The notes: a model not told the origin generated them from the letters alone. A stretch of DNA of 21,672 nucleotides from an uncultured Rhodospirillales bacterium (GCA_937127205.1 CAKZLS010000048.1:1-21672); one strand, 5' to 3'. Counted from the first letter of the stretch, positions 1 to 7,887 are shown. Numbers and translations: made by a program.

Positions 1-2
1 TG

Positions 3-695
3 GCGGGATTGATCCTGATCGGCCGGTGGTACGCGACAGCCGACCCGAAGCTGCTGGTCAAAGCCCTGATGGGCGCGGCCCTTGGCGTTATCGTCGTCGT
101 TGTTCTGTTTCTGGCGGTCACCGGACGAATCTTTTGGGCGCTCGGCGCGGCGGCGGCGCTGCTGCCTTGGATCATGAGGTTCGCTCGCGCGGCCCGGACC
201 GCGAAAAATTACAGCCGCATGGCGGGGATGGGCGGTGGGCAGACGTCAACCGTCAACACCCGCTTCCTCAACGTTACCCTCAATCATGAGACCGGCGAAG
301 TGGACGGGGAGGTCATCGAGGGGCCGTGCGCCGGCCGGGCGCTGAGCACACTCAGCTTGCAAGAACTTGTGGACCTGCTCAAACAGTGCTGGATCGAGGA
401 TCAGCAATCCACACAGGTGCTCGAGGCCTATCTTGACCGCGTTCATCCAGATTGGCGGACCACGGCCAACGCCGACTTCTCCAGCGATGACACGAAAGCG
501 GGAGAACGGGCCGGCGCCGGCGGCATGACCCGCGAGGATGCCTATGACATTCTCGGCCTCCAACCCGGTGCCAGCGAGGGCGAGATCAAGGCAGCCTATC
601 ACCGGATCATCAGTGCCCTGCACCCCGACAAAGGGGGATCCAATTTTCTCGCAGCGAAAGTCAATGAAGCCAAGGACTTGCTGCTTGGGAGTTGA
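3..695 (+). CDS. Membrane-anchored J-domain protein, TIM14/PAM18-like (5' end missing)
   Basis: J-domain co-chaperone, expected to stimulate a DnaK-type Hsp70 at the membrane. The frame is still open at the left window edge: two sense codons precede the first possible start, a TTG at base 9. The N-terminus is therefore very probably truncated by the window. Counting from that TTG, there are two hydrophobic segments (about residues 19-37 and 42-55), a soluble linker of about 115 residues, and a J domain at the extreme C-terminus (about 173-228) with the HPD motif at 205-207. The J-domain end (LHPDKGGS, then AAKVNEAKDLL) closely resembles mitochondrial TIM14/PAM18 and DNAJC19, which share the layout of an N-terminal membrane anchor and a C-terminal J domain. 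That likeness is from memory. The client and partner in bacteria are unknown. The gene ends 163 bases before galU. Confidence 0.85.
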   Translation, partial: AGLILIGRWYATADPKLLVKALMGAALGVIVVVVLFLAVTGRIFWALGAAAALLPWIMRFARAARTAKNYSRMAGMGGGQTSTVNTRFLNVTLNHETGEVDGEVIEGPCAGRALSTLSLQELVDLLKQCWIEDQQSTQVLEAYLDRVHPDWRTTANADFSSDDTKAGERAGAGGMTREDAYDILGLQPGASEGEIKAAYHRIISALHPDKGGSNFLAAKVNEAKDLLLGS

Positions 696-712
696 AGTTT
701 GACGTCCGAAAT

Positions 713-718
713 TATAAT
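713..718 (+). promoter_or_regulatory. Possible -10 box upstream of galU
   Basis: A perfect TATAAT lies just downstream of the J-domain gene's stop codon, in the 163-base gap before galU. The best -35 candidate, TTGAAG at 692-697, overlaps that stop codon and leaves only a 15-base spacer, which is short. A start near base 725 would give a leader of about 130 bases containing a short ORF. This is a weak call from sequence alone. Confidence 0.3.
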
Positions 719-793
719 TCAGGGCGAGGATTATGGTGAATCCGAAGCATCATATAGCGGATTGAAGGAGGTCGTTGCAGGGGAGACATGGCT

Positions 794-859
794 ATGGCAA
801 AAGAACCTTCAATAGTCATTGGACGAGCTTACCAAATCAGGTTTATCAAGGAATTGTAA
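794..859 (+). CDS. Candidate 21-codon leader ORF coupled to galU
   Basis: A short ORF begins MAKEPSIV and ends RFIKEL. A purine-rich GGGGAG at 780-785 lies 8 bases before its ATG, an ideal ribosome-binding spacing; an in-frame ATG at 788 is an alternative start. Its TAA stop at 857-859 shares its last A with the ATG of galU (TAATG), the arrangement seen in translationally coupled genes. I do not recognise the peptide. It has no run of regulatory codons typical of an attenuator (no Trp, His or Leu cluster). It may be a translated leader peptide that hands ribosomes to galU, or a chance ORF. GalU has its own AAGGAA ribosome-binding site inside the end of this ORF. Confidence 0.4.
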   Translation: MAKEPSIVIGRAYQIRFIKEL

Positions 860-1731
860 TGCCCAAGACAGTGCGAAAGGCGGTGTTTCCCGTGGCCGGC
901 CTGGGAACTCGTTTCCTGCCCGCGACCAAAGCCCTGCCCAAGGAAATGCTACCGATCGTTGACAAACCCTTGGTCCAGTACGCGGTGGAGGAAGCCCGGG
1001 ATGCGGGAATCGAAGAGTTCATCTTCGTGACCGGCCGGGCCAAGAGCGCTATCGAGGATCACTTCGATCATAGTGTCGAACTGGAGCAAGTGCTTCGCGA
1101 ACGCGGAAAACAGGAAGCACTGGATTCGGTGCTCGACTGGATGCCGCCGCCCGGTCACATCTCCTACACGCGGCAACAGGAGCCACTGGGGCTTGGTCAT
1201 GCGGTCTGGTGCGCGCGCAATTTTATCGGCGAAGAGCCGTTCGCGGTTTTGCTTGCGGACGATCTGATCCTGTCGAAGAAAGGATGTCTCAGCCAGATGG
1301 TCTCGGAGTATGCGTCGGTTGGGGGCAACATGGCGGCCGTCGTTGAAGTCTCACCGGAAATGACCGATCGCTACGGCATTCTCGATTTGGAGGCCGACAA
1401 GGGGCGCCTGGCATCGGCTAGAGGCGTGGTGGAGAAGCCCGCACCGGCAAACGCACCGTCCAATCTCGCCATTATCGGTCGATATATTCTCGATCCCATC
1501 GTCTTGCGTGTGCTTCAGTATCAAGGGCAGGGGGCCGAAGGTGAGATCCAACTCACCGACAGCCTGGCCAAAAGCCTGGAGTTGAACGTTCCATTCCATG
1601 GCTTTCGGTTTGAAGGACAACGGTTCGATTGCGGCGGAAAGGTTGGCTATCTCGAGGCCAATCTGGCCTTCTTCATGGAGCGCGACGACCTCAAGGACCG
1701 GGTCGCGGAGGTCCTGAAAAAATACACCTAA
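859..1731 (+). CDS. galU: UTP--glucose-1-phosphate uridylyltransferase
   Basis: Cytoplasmic enzyme that makes UDP-glucose and pyrophosphate from UTP and glucose-1-phosphate, the entry point for UDP-sugars used in lipopolysaccharide and exopolysaccharide. The 290-residue product has the usual family length. The nucleotide-binding motif G-L-G-T-R lies at residues 14-18, followed by FLPATKALPKEM, and the DKP signature is near residue 35. The start is placed at ATG 859 rather than at in-frame upstream TTG codons, because the protein family begins here (MPKTVRKAVFP) and AAGGAA at 848-853 is 5 bases upstream. The next gene makes UDP-glucuronate from its product, so the two probably work in sequence. 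The start overlaps the stop of a short upstream ORF. Confidence 0.96.
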   Translation: MPKTVRKAVFPVAGLGTRFLPATKALPKEMLPIVDKPLVQYAVEEARDAGIEEFIFVTGRAKSAIEDHFDHSVELEQVLRERGKQEALDSVLDWMPPPGHISYTRQQEPLGLGHAVWCARNFIGEEPFAVLLADDLILSKKGCLSQMVSEYASVGGNMAAVVEVSPEMTDRYGILDLEADKGRLASARGVVEKPAPANAPSNLAIIGRYILDPIVLRVLQYQGQGAEGEIQLTDSLAKSLELNVPFHGFRFEGQRFDCGGKVGYLEANLAFFMERDDLKDRVAEVLKKYT

Positions 1732-1790
1732 GGCTGGTTGCGTTACATAGGCAAGCGGCGGGTCATTCTTAAAAAGAAATCAGGGGTACA

Positions 1791-3110
1791 ATGCGAGTAA
1801 CAATGATCGGTGCCGGGTACGTTGGATTGGTCTCCGGCGCGTGCTTTTCCGAGTTCGGTTTCAACGTGACCTGCGTGGACAAGGACGCCGGCAAGGTCGA
1901 GCGGCTCAATCGAGGCGAGATCCCGATTTACGAGCCGGGACTTGAGGCTTTGGTGGACAGCAACGCCAAGGCGGGGCGTTTGAGTTTCTCCACCGATATC
2001 TCCGCGTCCGTGGCCGGCGCCGACGCGGTTTTCATTGCCGTTGGGACGCCAAGCCGTCGCGGCGACGGTCACGCCGATCTTTCTTACGTCTACGACGCGG
2101 CCCGGGAAATCGCCGAGGTTCTCGACGGCTATACCGTGGTGGTCACCAAATCGACGGTTCCTGTGGGAACCGGAGACGAGGTGGAGCAGATCATTCGGCA
2201 AACCCGTCCCGATGCCGACTTCGACGTGGTTTCCAATCCGGAGTTCCTGCGGGAAGGCTCGGCCATTAACGACTTCATGCGGCCGGACCGGGTGGTGATC
2301 GGTACCGACAGCGAGCGAGCCCAAGAGGTAATGCGCCGGTTGTACCGGGTTCTGTACCTGATCGAGACTCCGATCCTATTTACCGCGCGGACGACCGCCG
2401 AACTGATCAAATATGCGGCCAACGCGTTCCTCGCCACCAAAATCACCTTCATCAACGAGCTTGCCGACATATGCGAAAAGGTGAATGGCAACATTCACGA
2501 CGTGGCTCAAGGGATCGGCCTGGATGGCCGTATCGGCAAGAAGTTCTTGCACGCCGGACCCGGCTACGGAGGGTCTTGCTTCCCGAAGGATACGCTTGCC
2601 CTGGTGCGCACCGCGCAGAACATCGGCGCGCCGGTGCGGATTATCGAGGCCGTCGTCGAAGTCAACGATAAGCGCAAGAAGAATATGGCCGAAAAGATTG
2701 TCGCGGCCTGCGACGGTTCCGTCGACGGTAAGACCATCGCGATCCTCGGCCTGACGTTCAAGCCTAATACCGATGACATGCGGGACGCGCCCAGCCTCGA
2801 TATCATTCCGGCCCTGCAGCAGGCAGGGGCGACGATCCAAGCGTTCGACCCCGAAGGTATGGATGAGGCGCGCGCGCTGATGAGTGATTTGGTGTGGTGC
2901 GAAAGCGCTTACGACGCAATGAAAGATGCCGATGCCGTGGCCGTTCTAACGGAATGGAACGCGTTCCGGGCGCTCGATTTGGAGCAGGCAAAAAATCTAT
3001 TGAAGAAGCCGGTGATGATCGATTTGCGAAACGTTTACGATCCGGATCTCATGGCCGCCGCTGGGTTTTTCTATAGCTCCATCGGCCGACCGTCGGCGAC
3101 ACCGGAATAG
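1791..3110 (+). CDS. ugd: UDP-glucose 6-dehydrogenase
   Basis: Oxidises UDP-glucose to UDP-glucuronate with two NAD+, supplying uronic acids for surface polysaccharides. The product is 439 residues, normal for the family. The N-terminal Rossmann domain carries G-A-G-Y-V-G at residues 7-12. The central domain contains the conserved segment around AANAFLATKITFINE, and the catalytic cysteine lies in GGSCFPKD at residue 263. The C-terminal UDP-binding domain includes the GLTFKPNTDDMRDAPS signature. AGGGG a few bases upstream of the ATG supports the start. The gene follows galU by 59 bases and precedes the phosphomannomutase gene by 12 bases, so one transcript is likely. It is also named rkpK or tuaD in some organisms. 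Confidence 0.96.
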   Translation: MRVTMIGAGYVGLVSGACFSEFGFNVTCVDKDAGKVERLNRGEIPIYEPGLEALVDSNAKAGRLSFSTDISASVAGADAVFIAVGTPSRRGDGHADLSYVYDAAREIAEVLDGYTVVVTKSTVPVGTGDEVEQIIRQTRPDADFDVVSNPEFLREGSAINDFMRPDRVVIGTDSERAQEVMRRLYRVLYLIETPILFTARTTAELIKYAANAFLATKITFINELADICEKVNGNIHDVAQGIGLDGRIGKKFLHAGPGYGGSCFPKDTLALVRTAQNIGAPVRIIEAVVEVNDKRKKNMAEKIVAACDGSVDGKTIAILGLTFKPNTDDMRDAPSLDIIPALQQAGATIQAFDPEGMDEARALMSDLVWCESAYDAMKDADAVAVLTEWNAFRALDLEQAKNLLKKPVMIDLRNVYDPDLMAAAGFFYSSIGRPSATPE

Positions 3111-3122
3111 GGCAAGAAAGCG

Positions 3123-4526
3123 ATGAACTCGACCTCAAACAGTTTCCGGTTGGATCCCACCATTCTTCGCGAATACGACATTCGCGGCATTGTGGGCGAA
3201 ACCCTGACGGCCGACGGCGTAAGGGCCATCGGCCGTGCCTTCGGCAGTGTCGTCATTCGGAAAGGCGGCGGCACGGTAGCGGTCGGCTACGACGGCCGCC
3301 TGACGTCTCCGGATTTGGAGCAAGCGCTCGTCGAGGGGCTGGTTTCCACCGGCGTGACGGTGTTGCAGATCGGCCTGGGTCCGTCGCCGATGTTGTACTT
3401 CGCCACCCACCACCTGGAAACCGACGCGGGCATGATGATCACCGGATCCCACAACCCGCCCGAGTACAACGGCATCAAGATGTCCATGAGCGGCAAGCCA
3501 TTCTTTGGCGACGCCATTCAGAACCTAAGCGTCATCGCCGAGGCGGGAGATTTCGTCGTTGGCGACGGACAGGCCAGGGTGTGCCCGCTCGCGGAAGCTT
3601 ACGTGGAGCGGCTTTTGCAGGAGTTCCGGGGCGACCAGGCACTTGCCGTGGCGTGGGATCCGGGTAACGGCTCGGCCGGTGAGATCGTCCAGATGCTCTG
3701 CAAGAAATTGCCCGGCCGTCATGTGTTAATCAATGAAACCATCGATGGCACATTTCCCGCGCATCATCCGGATCCGACGGTGGAAGAAAACCTGGAACAG
3801 TTGAAGCAGGCGGTTGCCGACCACGGCTGCGACCTCGGTATCGGTTTCGACGGCGACGGCGACCGCATCGGCGTGATCGACGCCAAGGGCAGGGTGCTTT
3901 GGGGCGATCAGCTGTTGGTCGTGTTGTCGGGGCCGGTTCTCGAGGAATTGCCGGGCGCGACCATCATCGCCGATGTGAAGGCCAGCCAGGTATTCTTCGA
4001 CGAGATCGAGCGCATGGGCGGCAAGGCGGTCATGAGCAAGACCGGGCACTCGCTGATCAAGACCCTGATGGTGGAAACGAATGCGCCGCTGGCGGGCGAA
4101 ATGAGCGGACATATCTTTTTTGCCCACCGCTACTACGGCTACGATGACGCTCTCTATTCGGCTATCCGATTACTGTCGATCTTGAGCGGCGGGGAACGCA
4201 GTTTGGCGGAGATCCGCGACAGCTTGCCGACCATGGTCAACACCCCGGAGTTGAGGTTCGATTGTACGGAAGACCGCAAATTCGACGTCATCGAGGAAGT
4301 GCGCGACCGATTGAAAGCCATGGAGGGGATCTCCGTTAACGATATCGATGGTGTACGCGTTTCCAACGGCGACGGTTGGTGGCTGCTTCGTGCCTCGAAC
4401 ACGCAGGCGGTTCTCGTCGGGCGCTGTGAGGCGTCCAACGAAGCCTCCCTGGAACGGCTTGTGGCGGAGTTGAGCAAGCACCTAAAATTGAGCGGGCTCG
4501 AGCCGGTGCCGGGCGGCGGCCACTGA
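3123..4526 (+). CDS. Phosphomannomutase/phosphoglucomutase
   Basis: Alpha-D-phosphohexomutase that interconverts hexose 6-phosphate and 1-phosphate (mannose and/or glucose), feeding GDP-mannose or UDP-glucose synthesis. The product is 467 residues, typical of the AlgC/ManB group. The phosphoserine is S109 in TGSHNPPEYNGIKM. The metal-binding loop D-G-D-G-D is at 243-247. The sugar-binding loop GEMSGH is at 325-330, and the phosphate-binding loop RASNTQ is at 423-428. The sugar-binding loop fits a dual-specificity PMM/PGM, but substrate choice cannot be settled from sequence. It is 12 bases after ugd. A second, unrelated-subfamily phosphoglucomutase lies 3.5 kb downstream, suggesting that this one mainly serves mannose. 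Confidence 0.93.
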   Translation: MNSTSNSFRLDPTILREYDIRGIVGETLTADGVRAIGRAFGSVVIRKGGGTVAVGYDGRLTSPDLEQALVEGLVSTGVTVLQIGLGPSPMLYFATHHLETDAGMMITGSHNPPEYNGIKMSMSGKPFFGDAIQNLSVIAEAGDFVVGDGQARVCPLAEAYVERLLQEFRGDQALAVAWDPGNGSAGEIVQMLCKKLPGRHVLINETIDGTFPAHHPDPTVEENLEQLKQAVADHGCDLGIGFDGDGDRIGVIDAKGRVLWGDQLLVVLSGPVLEELPGATIIADVKASQVFFDEIERMGGKAVMSKTGHSLIKTLMVETNAPLAGEMSGHIFFAHRYYGYDDALYSAIRLLSILSGGERSLAEIRDSLPTMVNTPELRFDCTEDRKFDVIEEVRDRLKAMEGISVNDIDGVRVSNGDGWWLLRASNTQAVLVGRCEASNEASLERLVAELSKHLKLSGLEPVPGGGH

Positions 4527-4623
4527 GGAACGCGCCACTGACGTTCAGTACGGGGTACCATATGTCAGAGTCAAACCACTAGTGAGAAGAGATGTCATCT
4601 TCGAACAAGGGTGAGGGAATGCG

Positions 4624-5658
4624 ATGATATCGCCTGAGTTGCCTCTGCCTCCGCATTTCGATCCGGACAAGGTCGGCAAAGTGTGGAGAGTGCCCTATCA
4701 AAACATTGCCGACACGGCCCCCGGCTGGTCGCAGGATCACGACATTCGCTCACACGCAAACAGTGGGCCTAGGGTGTGTCTGGTATTGGTCGACGTGCAG
4801 AATACTTTCTGCATCCCCGACTTCGAGCTTTATGTCGGGGGGCGATCGGGCACCGGCGCCATTGATGACAATCGGCGGCTTTGCGAATTCGTCTATCGGA
4901 ATCTGGCCAACATCTCCCAGATCATACCGACCATGGATACGCATCATGCGATGCAGATCTTCCATGGCATCTTCCTGGTAAACAGCGAGGGCGCACACCC
5001 GCCCCCCTATACGCTCGTCACGCTCGAAGACATTCAACAAGGGCGCTGGCGGTTCAACCCCGTGGTTGGCGATCACTTGGGCATGAGCGCGGAGCAGGGC
5101 CAGCTTCATCTCGAGCACTACGCGCGCCAGCTTCAAGATAGCGGAAAGTACGCGCTGACCGTTTGGCCTTATCACGCCATGCTCGGCGGTATCGGTCATG
5201 CCCTGGTGTCTTCGGTGGAGGAAGCAATCTTCTTCCACACCATGGCACGGCGCATCCAACCCACGTGGCACGTGAAGGGAAGTCACCCCCTGACCGAACA
5301 CTATTCCGTGCTCGGCCCCGAAGTTGTGACCGATCCCGACGGCGATGTGTTGGCGGAGAAGAGCGACACCATCATGCAGGCGTTGAAGAGCCATGATGCG
5401 GTCATTATCACCGGACAGGCCAAGAGCCACTGCGTTGCCTGGACCATTGACGATCTGCTGGCCGACGCTCTGGCCGAGGACGCTCGGCTGGTGAGCAAGG
5501 TGTACCTCCTGGAGGATTGCACCTCTCCGGTCGTTGTCCCCGGTGTCATTGATTACACCGACGACGCCGACGCCGCCTTCCGCCGTTTTTCCGACAGCGG
5601 AATGCACGTGGTTCGCTCAATCGATCCCATGGCGAATTGGCCGGGCCTCGGCGCCTAG
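4624..5658 (+). CDS. Isochorismatase/nicotinamidase-superfamily cysteine hydrolase
   Basis: A cysteine hydrolase of the isochorismatase fold, which includes nicotinamidases and other amidases. At 344 residues it is well above the usual 180-230. The catalytic triad appears intact: D57 in VDVQN, K218 in WHVKG and C270 in GQAKSHC. Candidate metal ligands are D105 and H107 (MDTHH) and H125. The WPYH segment at 181-184 corresponds to the WP-H motif of nicotinamidases. The extra length is an N-terminal extension of about 50 residues plus insertions around 60-80 and 120-175. No signal peptide is seen. GGTGAGGG lies just upstream of the ATG. It starts 97 bases after the phosphomannomutase and is followed after 9 bases by a gamma-glutamylcyclotransferase-like gene, so those two probably form a unit. 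The substrate is unknown; nicotinamide is possible. Confidence 0.85.
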   Translation: MISPELPLPPHFDPDKVGKVWRVPYQNIADTAPGWSQDHDIRSHANSGPRVCLVLVDVQNTFCIPDFELYVGGRSGTGAIDDNRRLCEFVYRNLANISQIIPTMDTHHAMQIFHGIFLVNSEGAHPPPYTLVTLEDIQQGRWRFNPVVGDHLGMSAEQGQLHLEHYARQLQDSGKYALTVWPYHAMLGGIGHALVSSVEEAIFFHTMARRIQPTWHVKGSHPLTEHYSVLGPEVVTDPDGDVLAEKSDTIMQALKSHDAVIITGQAKSHCVAWTIDDLLADALAEDARLVSKVYLLEDCTSPVVVPGVIDYTDDADAAFRRFSDSGMHVVRSIDPMANWPGLGA

Positions 5659-5667
5659 AGCCAAGTG

Positions 5668-6096
5668 ATGGAGTACTTCTTCTACGGCACGCTTATGGAC
5701 AACGCGGTGCTGGAGATGGTGATCGGCCGCCGTGTGGCCCGCTCCGTCCGTCGACCGGCCATGGTCTCTGGCTATCGTAGGGTATACCGCGAAAACGCAT
5801 GGTTTCCAGTCCTGGTGCCCGATGCGGACGGTCGGGTGGAAGGAGCCTTGGTGAGCGGTATTACGTCTGCGGACGCCGCCTGCCTATTGGCTTTCGAGGG
5901 CGACGAGTATGAATTGGCGGAGATCGAGGTCACGCTGGTGGGCGGCAGTGTCGCTTGTGCGCGCGTCTTCCTGCCGGTTTCGGGCGTCCCGCATTCTTCG
6001 CGCGAATGGACGCTCGAGGACTGGCGGCGAAAACACCGGAGAGAATACCTGAGGCGGACCCGGACCTCTGCCCCAAGGGGCGGAGGTTGGAGTTGA
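5668..6096 (+). CDS. Gamma-glutamylcyclotransferase-like (AIG2/GGCT) protein
   Basis: A small cytoplasmic protein of the AIG2/GGCT fold, whose characterised members cyclise gamma-glutamyl amines or peptides, releasing 5-oxoproline. The product is 142 residues. It has the defining YGTL loop at residues 6-9 and a candidate catalytic glutamate E77 in FEGDEY. The start is ATG 5668; an adjacent in-frame GTG at 5665 is possible. It begins 9 bases after the cysteine hydrolase stop, indicating co-transcription. The C-terminal 25 residues are rich in Arg and Gly and do not look like part of the fold. The real substrate is uncertain because bacterial members of this family are diverse. It converges on the dac gene on the other strand, with 57 bases between and no clear terminator. 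Confidence 0.82.
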   Translation: MEYFFYGTLMDNAVLEMVIGRRVARSVRRPAMVSGYRRVYRENAWFPVLVPDADGRVEGALVSGITSADAACLLAFEGDEYELAEIEVTLVGGSVACARVFLPVSGVPHSSREWTLEDWRRKHRREYLRRTRTSAPRGGGWS

Positions 6097-6153
6097 GCTC
6101 ACGAATGCTGGCTTTCGGGGAGTAGGGCGGCTTGACCGGTTTTGGTTCGCGTT

Positions 6154-7719
6154 TTATCCCAAACCTCCGGGGCGAAGGACCATGCATGCCATTCGGCGCG
6201 CCTTTAGTTGCTGGCAAGCTTGTTCCGCCTGGGTCTTGCTGATGCCCAGCACTCGGCCGCGGTAGAGCGGCTCATTGCTCCCGCTGTTAAGCGGGGTCAC
6301 CTTGATGACGCCGCTGTTGAGCGTGCCCGCCGCAACCTTGACCGCCCGTTGAGCCGTTCTGTACGCGGACGCGTGCTGCGGGTAAGCCCCGACCTGCACG
6401 CCCCATTGCTCAAGGGATCGGGTAACGATCGCCGGAAAACCCGGGTTCTGCCCGATCCTGGCTTTGCCCACGGTCTGAATACCCGGTACTTCCTGAGCAA
6501 CCTGCAATTGGAAACAATCCGTGCCGGCACTTTCGAGCTTGCGGCAGGCTTGATCCGCCTGGCCCTTGTCCAGATCATGGATGCGCGCGAGGTAGAAGGG
6601 TTCCTGCCCGCCGTCGGAATATTGGACGACGGCAACCTTGCCCCTCTGAACGAACTCCGAAGCATTGACATAGGCTGTGCGGGCGGCGTTGCTGGCCGAC
6701 TGATGCTCACGGAAAGCGCCGACCTGAATACCCCAATCGCCGGCAATCGAGGCGACGGATGAGGCCGGGGTGGTTTTAGCGCTGGGTGCGGTGAGGCCAA
6801 CCACCGAGCGATTTCCGGGCTTCGGTGCTGGGGTACCGATCCGCGCGAGCGTCCGTTCCCGCTTCTTGGCCTGGGCTTTTAGGATTTTGGTGTGTTTCAC
6901 AAATCCTTTATCGAGAAGCTCGACCATATGCTTGTTACGGCTCTTGGATGATTTGCCGCCGAACACCACACCGATCAGGCGTTGCCGGCCGCGCTTCGCC
7001 GATGCCACCAGATTGTATCCCGATGCCCGGATGTAGCCTGTCTTGATCCCATCCATTCCCTTGTACGTTTTCAACAACCGATTGTGGTTTCGGTAATTGA
7101 CGCCCCGGTAGTTGAAGGCGCGCCGGGAAAAGTGTTGGTAGTACCGCGGATGGTGATGAAGAATGGCTTGGCCGAGCCTGGCCATGTCACGGGCAGTGGT
7201 TACCTGCCGGGAGTCCGGCAGCCCGGAAGCATTTCGGAACGTGGTCTTGGACATGCCCAGCTTGCGTGCCTTGGCCGTCATTTTCCGCGCAAAATTGCTC
7301 TCGGTTTTTCCCAAGCCCTCGGCGACGACCACCGCCACGTCGTTCGCCGACTTCGTAACCAACGCAAGCATGGCGTCGCGAACCTTGATGGTACTGCCGA
7401 CCTTGAGACCCAATTTCGACGGTGGCTGCCGCGCCGCGTGCCGCGAAACCCGGAACCGCGTATTCATGGTCACTTGTCCGCGGTCCAATGCTTCGAACAG
7501 CATGTACAACGTCATGATCTTGGTGGTGGAGGCGGGGTAGCGCCGCGCGTCGGCATGGCGCGCGTACAGAACTCTGCCCGTACTCGCATCGACCACGATG
7601 GAGGCGTACTTGTTGCGTGGGGCTGCTTCTGCATTGCCCGCAAATAGGCCCGCAAAAACGCCGGCAACGAGAACGACCGCAATCAGCCGTCCCACACCTA
7701 TGACGCCGCAAAACGCCAT
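6154..7719 (-). CDS. D-alanyl-D-alanine carboxypeptidase (S11) with two SPOR domains
   Basis: A periplasmic penicillin-binding protein that trims the terminal D-Ala from peptidoglycan pentapeptides. The product is 521 residues. It has an N-terminal signal peptide with likely cleavage after AEA near residue 32. The S11 catalytic domain carries STTK at 64-67, SAN at 124-126 and KTG at 226-228. In place of the usual PBP5 C-terminal beta domain there is a basic, Pro/Ala-rich linker (about 275-326) and then two SPOR repeats (about 327-405 and 438-515), each opening with W-G-(I/V)-Q-V-G-A. SPOR domains bind denuded glycan strands at division septa, so a septal location is inferred. GGAGG lies 7-8 bases before the ATG. 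A minus-strand promoter candidate lies at 7888-7918. Confidence 0.93.
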   Translation of the reverse strand: MAFCGVIGVGRLIAVVLVAGVFAGLFAGNAEAAPRNKYASIVVDASTGRVLYARHADARRYPASTTKIMTLYMLFEALDRGQVTMNTRFRVSRHAARQPPSKLGLKVGSTIKVRDAMLALVTKSANDVAVVVAEGLGKTESNFARKMTAKARKLGMSKTTFRNASGLPDSRQVTTARDMARLGQAILHHHPRYYQHFSRRAFNYRGVNYRNHNRLLKTYKGMDGIKTGYIRASGYNLVASAKRGRQRLIGVVFGGKSSKSRNKHMVELLDKGFVKHTKILKAQAKKRERTLARIGTPAPKPGNRSVVGLTAPSAKTTPASSVASIAGDWGIQVGAFREHQSASNAARTAYVNASEFVQRGKVAVVQYSDGGQEPFYLARIHDLDKGQADQACRKLESAGTDCFQLQVAQEVPGIQTVGKARIGQNPGFPAIVTRSLEQWGVQVGAYPQHASAYRTAQRAVKVAAGTLNSGVIKVTPLNSGSNEPLYRGRVLGISKTQAEQACQQLKARRMACMVLRPGGLG

Positions 7720-7810
7720 CGCACGTCCTCCAGTCGAGACATCGTATGGTTCGAGTCAAAAGCAAAATGCCGCCGAGGCTCTGTTGTAGCGTATCGGCGA
7801 CGAAACTTTT

Positions 7811-7830
7811 AAGTTGTTCCCAATCAACTT
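7811..7830. repeat. Inverted repeat AAGTTG/CAACTT
   Basis: Perfect 6-base arms with an 8-base loop, followed on the plus strand by a run of six T at 7838-7843. No plus-strand gene ends here, so a terminator role is doubtful; it might be a protein-binding site. Confidence 0.3.
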
Positions 7831-7844
7831 ACTCGCCTTTTTTA

Positions 7845-7857
7845 TAACAAATTGTTA
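7845..7857. repeat. Palindrome TAACAA-A-TTGTTA
   Basis: A perfect 13-base palindrome with a single central base, about 30 bases downstream of the minus-strand -10 candidate. That position suits an operator for the carboxypeptidase gene. The half-site AACAA/TTGTT recurs in the repeat at 7953-7969. Confidence 0.35.
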
Positions 7858-7887
7858 AACCAAGCTGAATCCCCTTTTGAGTGAATA

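Noticed and set aside
775..858. N-terminal extension of GalU starting at TTG 775
   Set aside because: The 28 extra residues are unlike the family N-terminus. ATG 859 has a good ribosome-binding site and gives the standard 290 residues.
4537..4563. Hairpin ACTGA-CGT-TCAGT and the adjacent GGTACC/CATATG sites, suggesting a cloning junction or a terminator
   Set aside because: The stem is only 5 bp with no T run. The hexamers occur by chance, and surrounding composition is uniform with no vector sequence.
4750..5607. Long minus-strand ORF of 285 codons opposite the cysteine hydrolase gene
   Set aside because: It is fully antisense to a gene with an intact catalytic triad. The translation is His/Val/Gly-rich without recognisable motifs, as expected of a shadow frame in GC-rich DNA.
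6982..7647. Plus-strand ORF of 221 codons opposite the SPOR-carboxypeptidase
   Set aside because: It lies entirely antisense to the catalytic domain, with no motifs and no ribosome-binding site.
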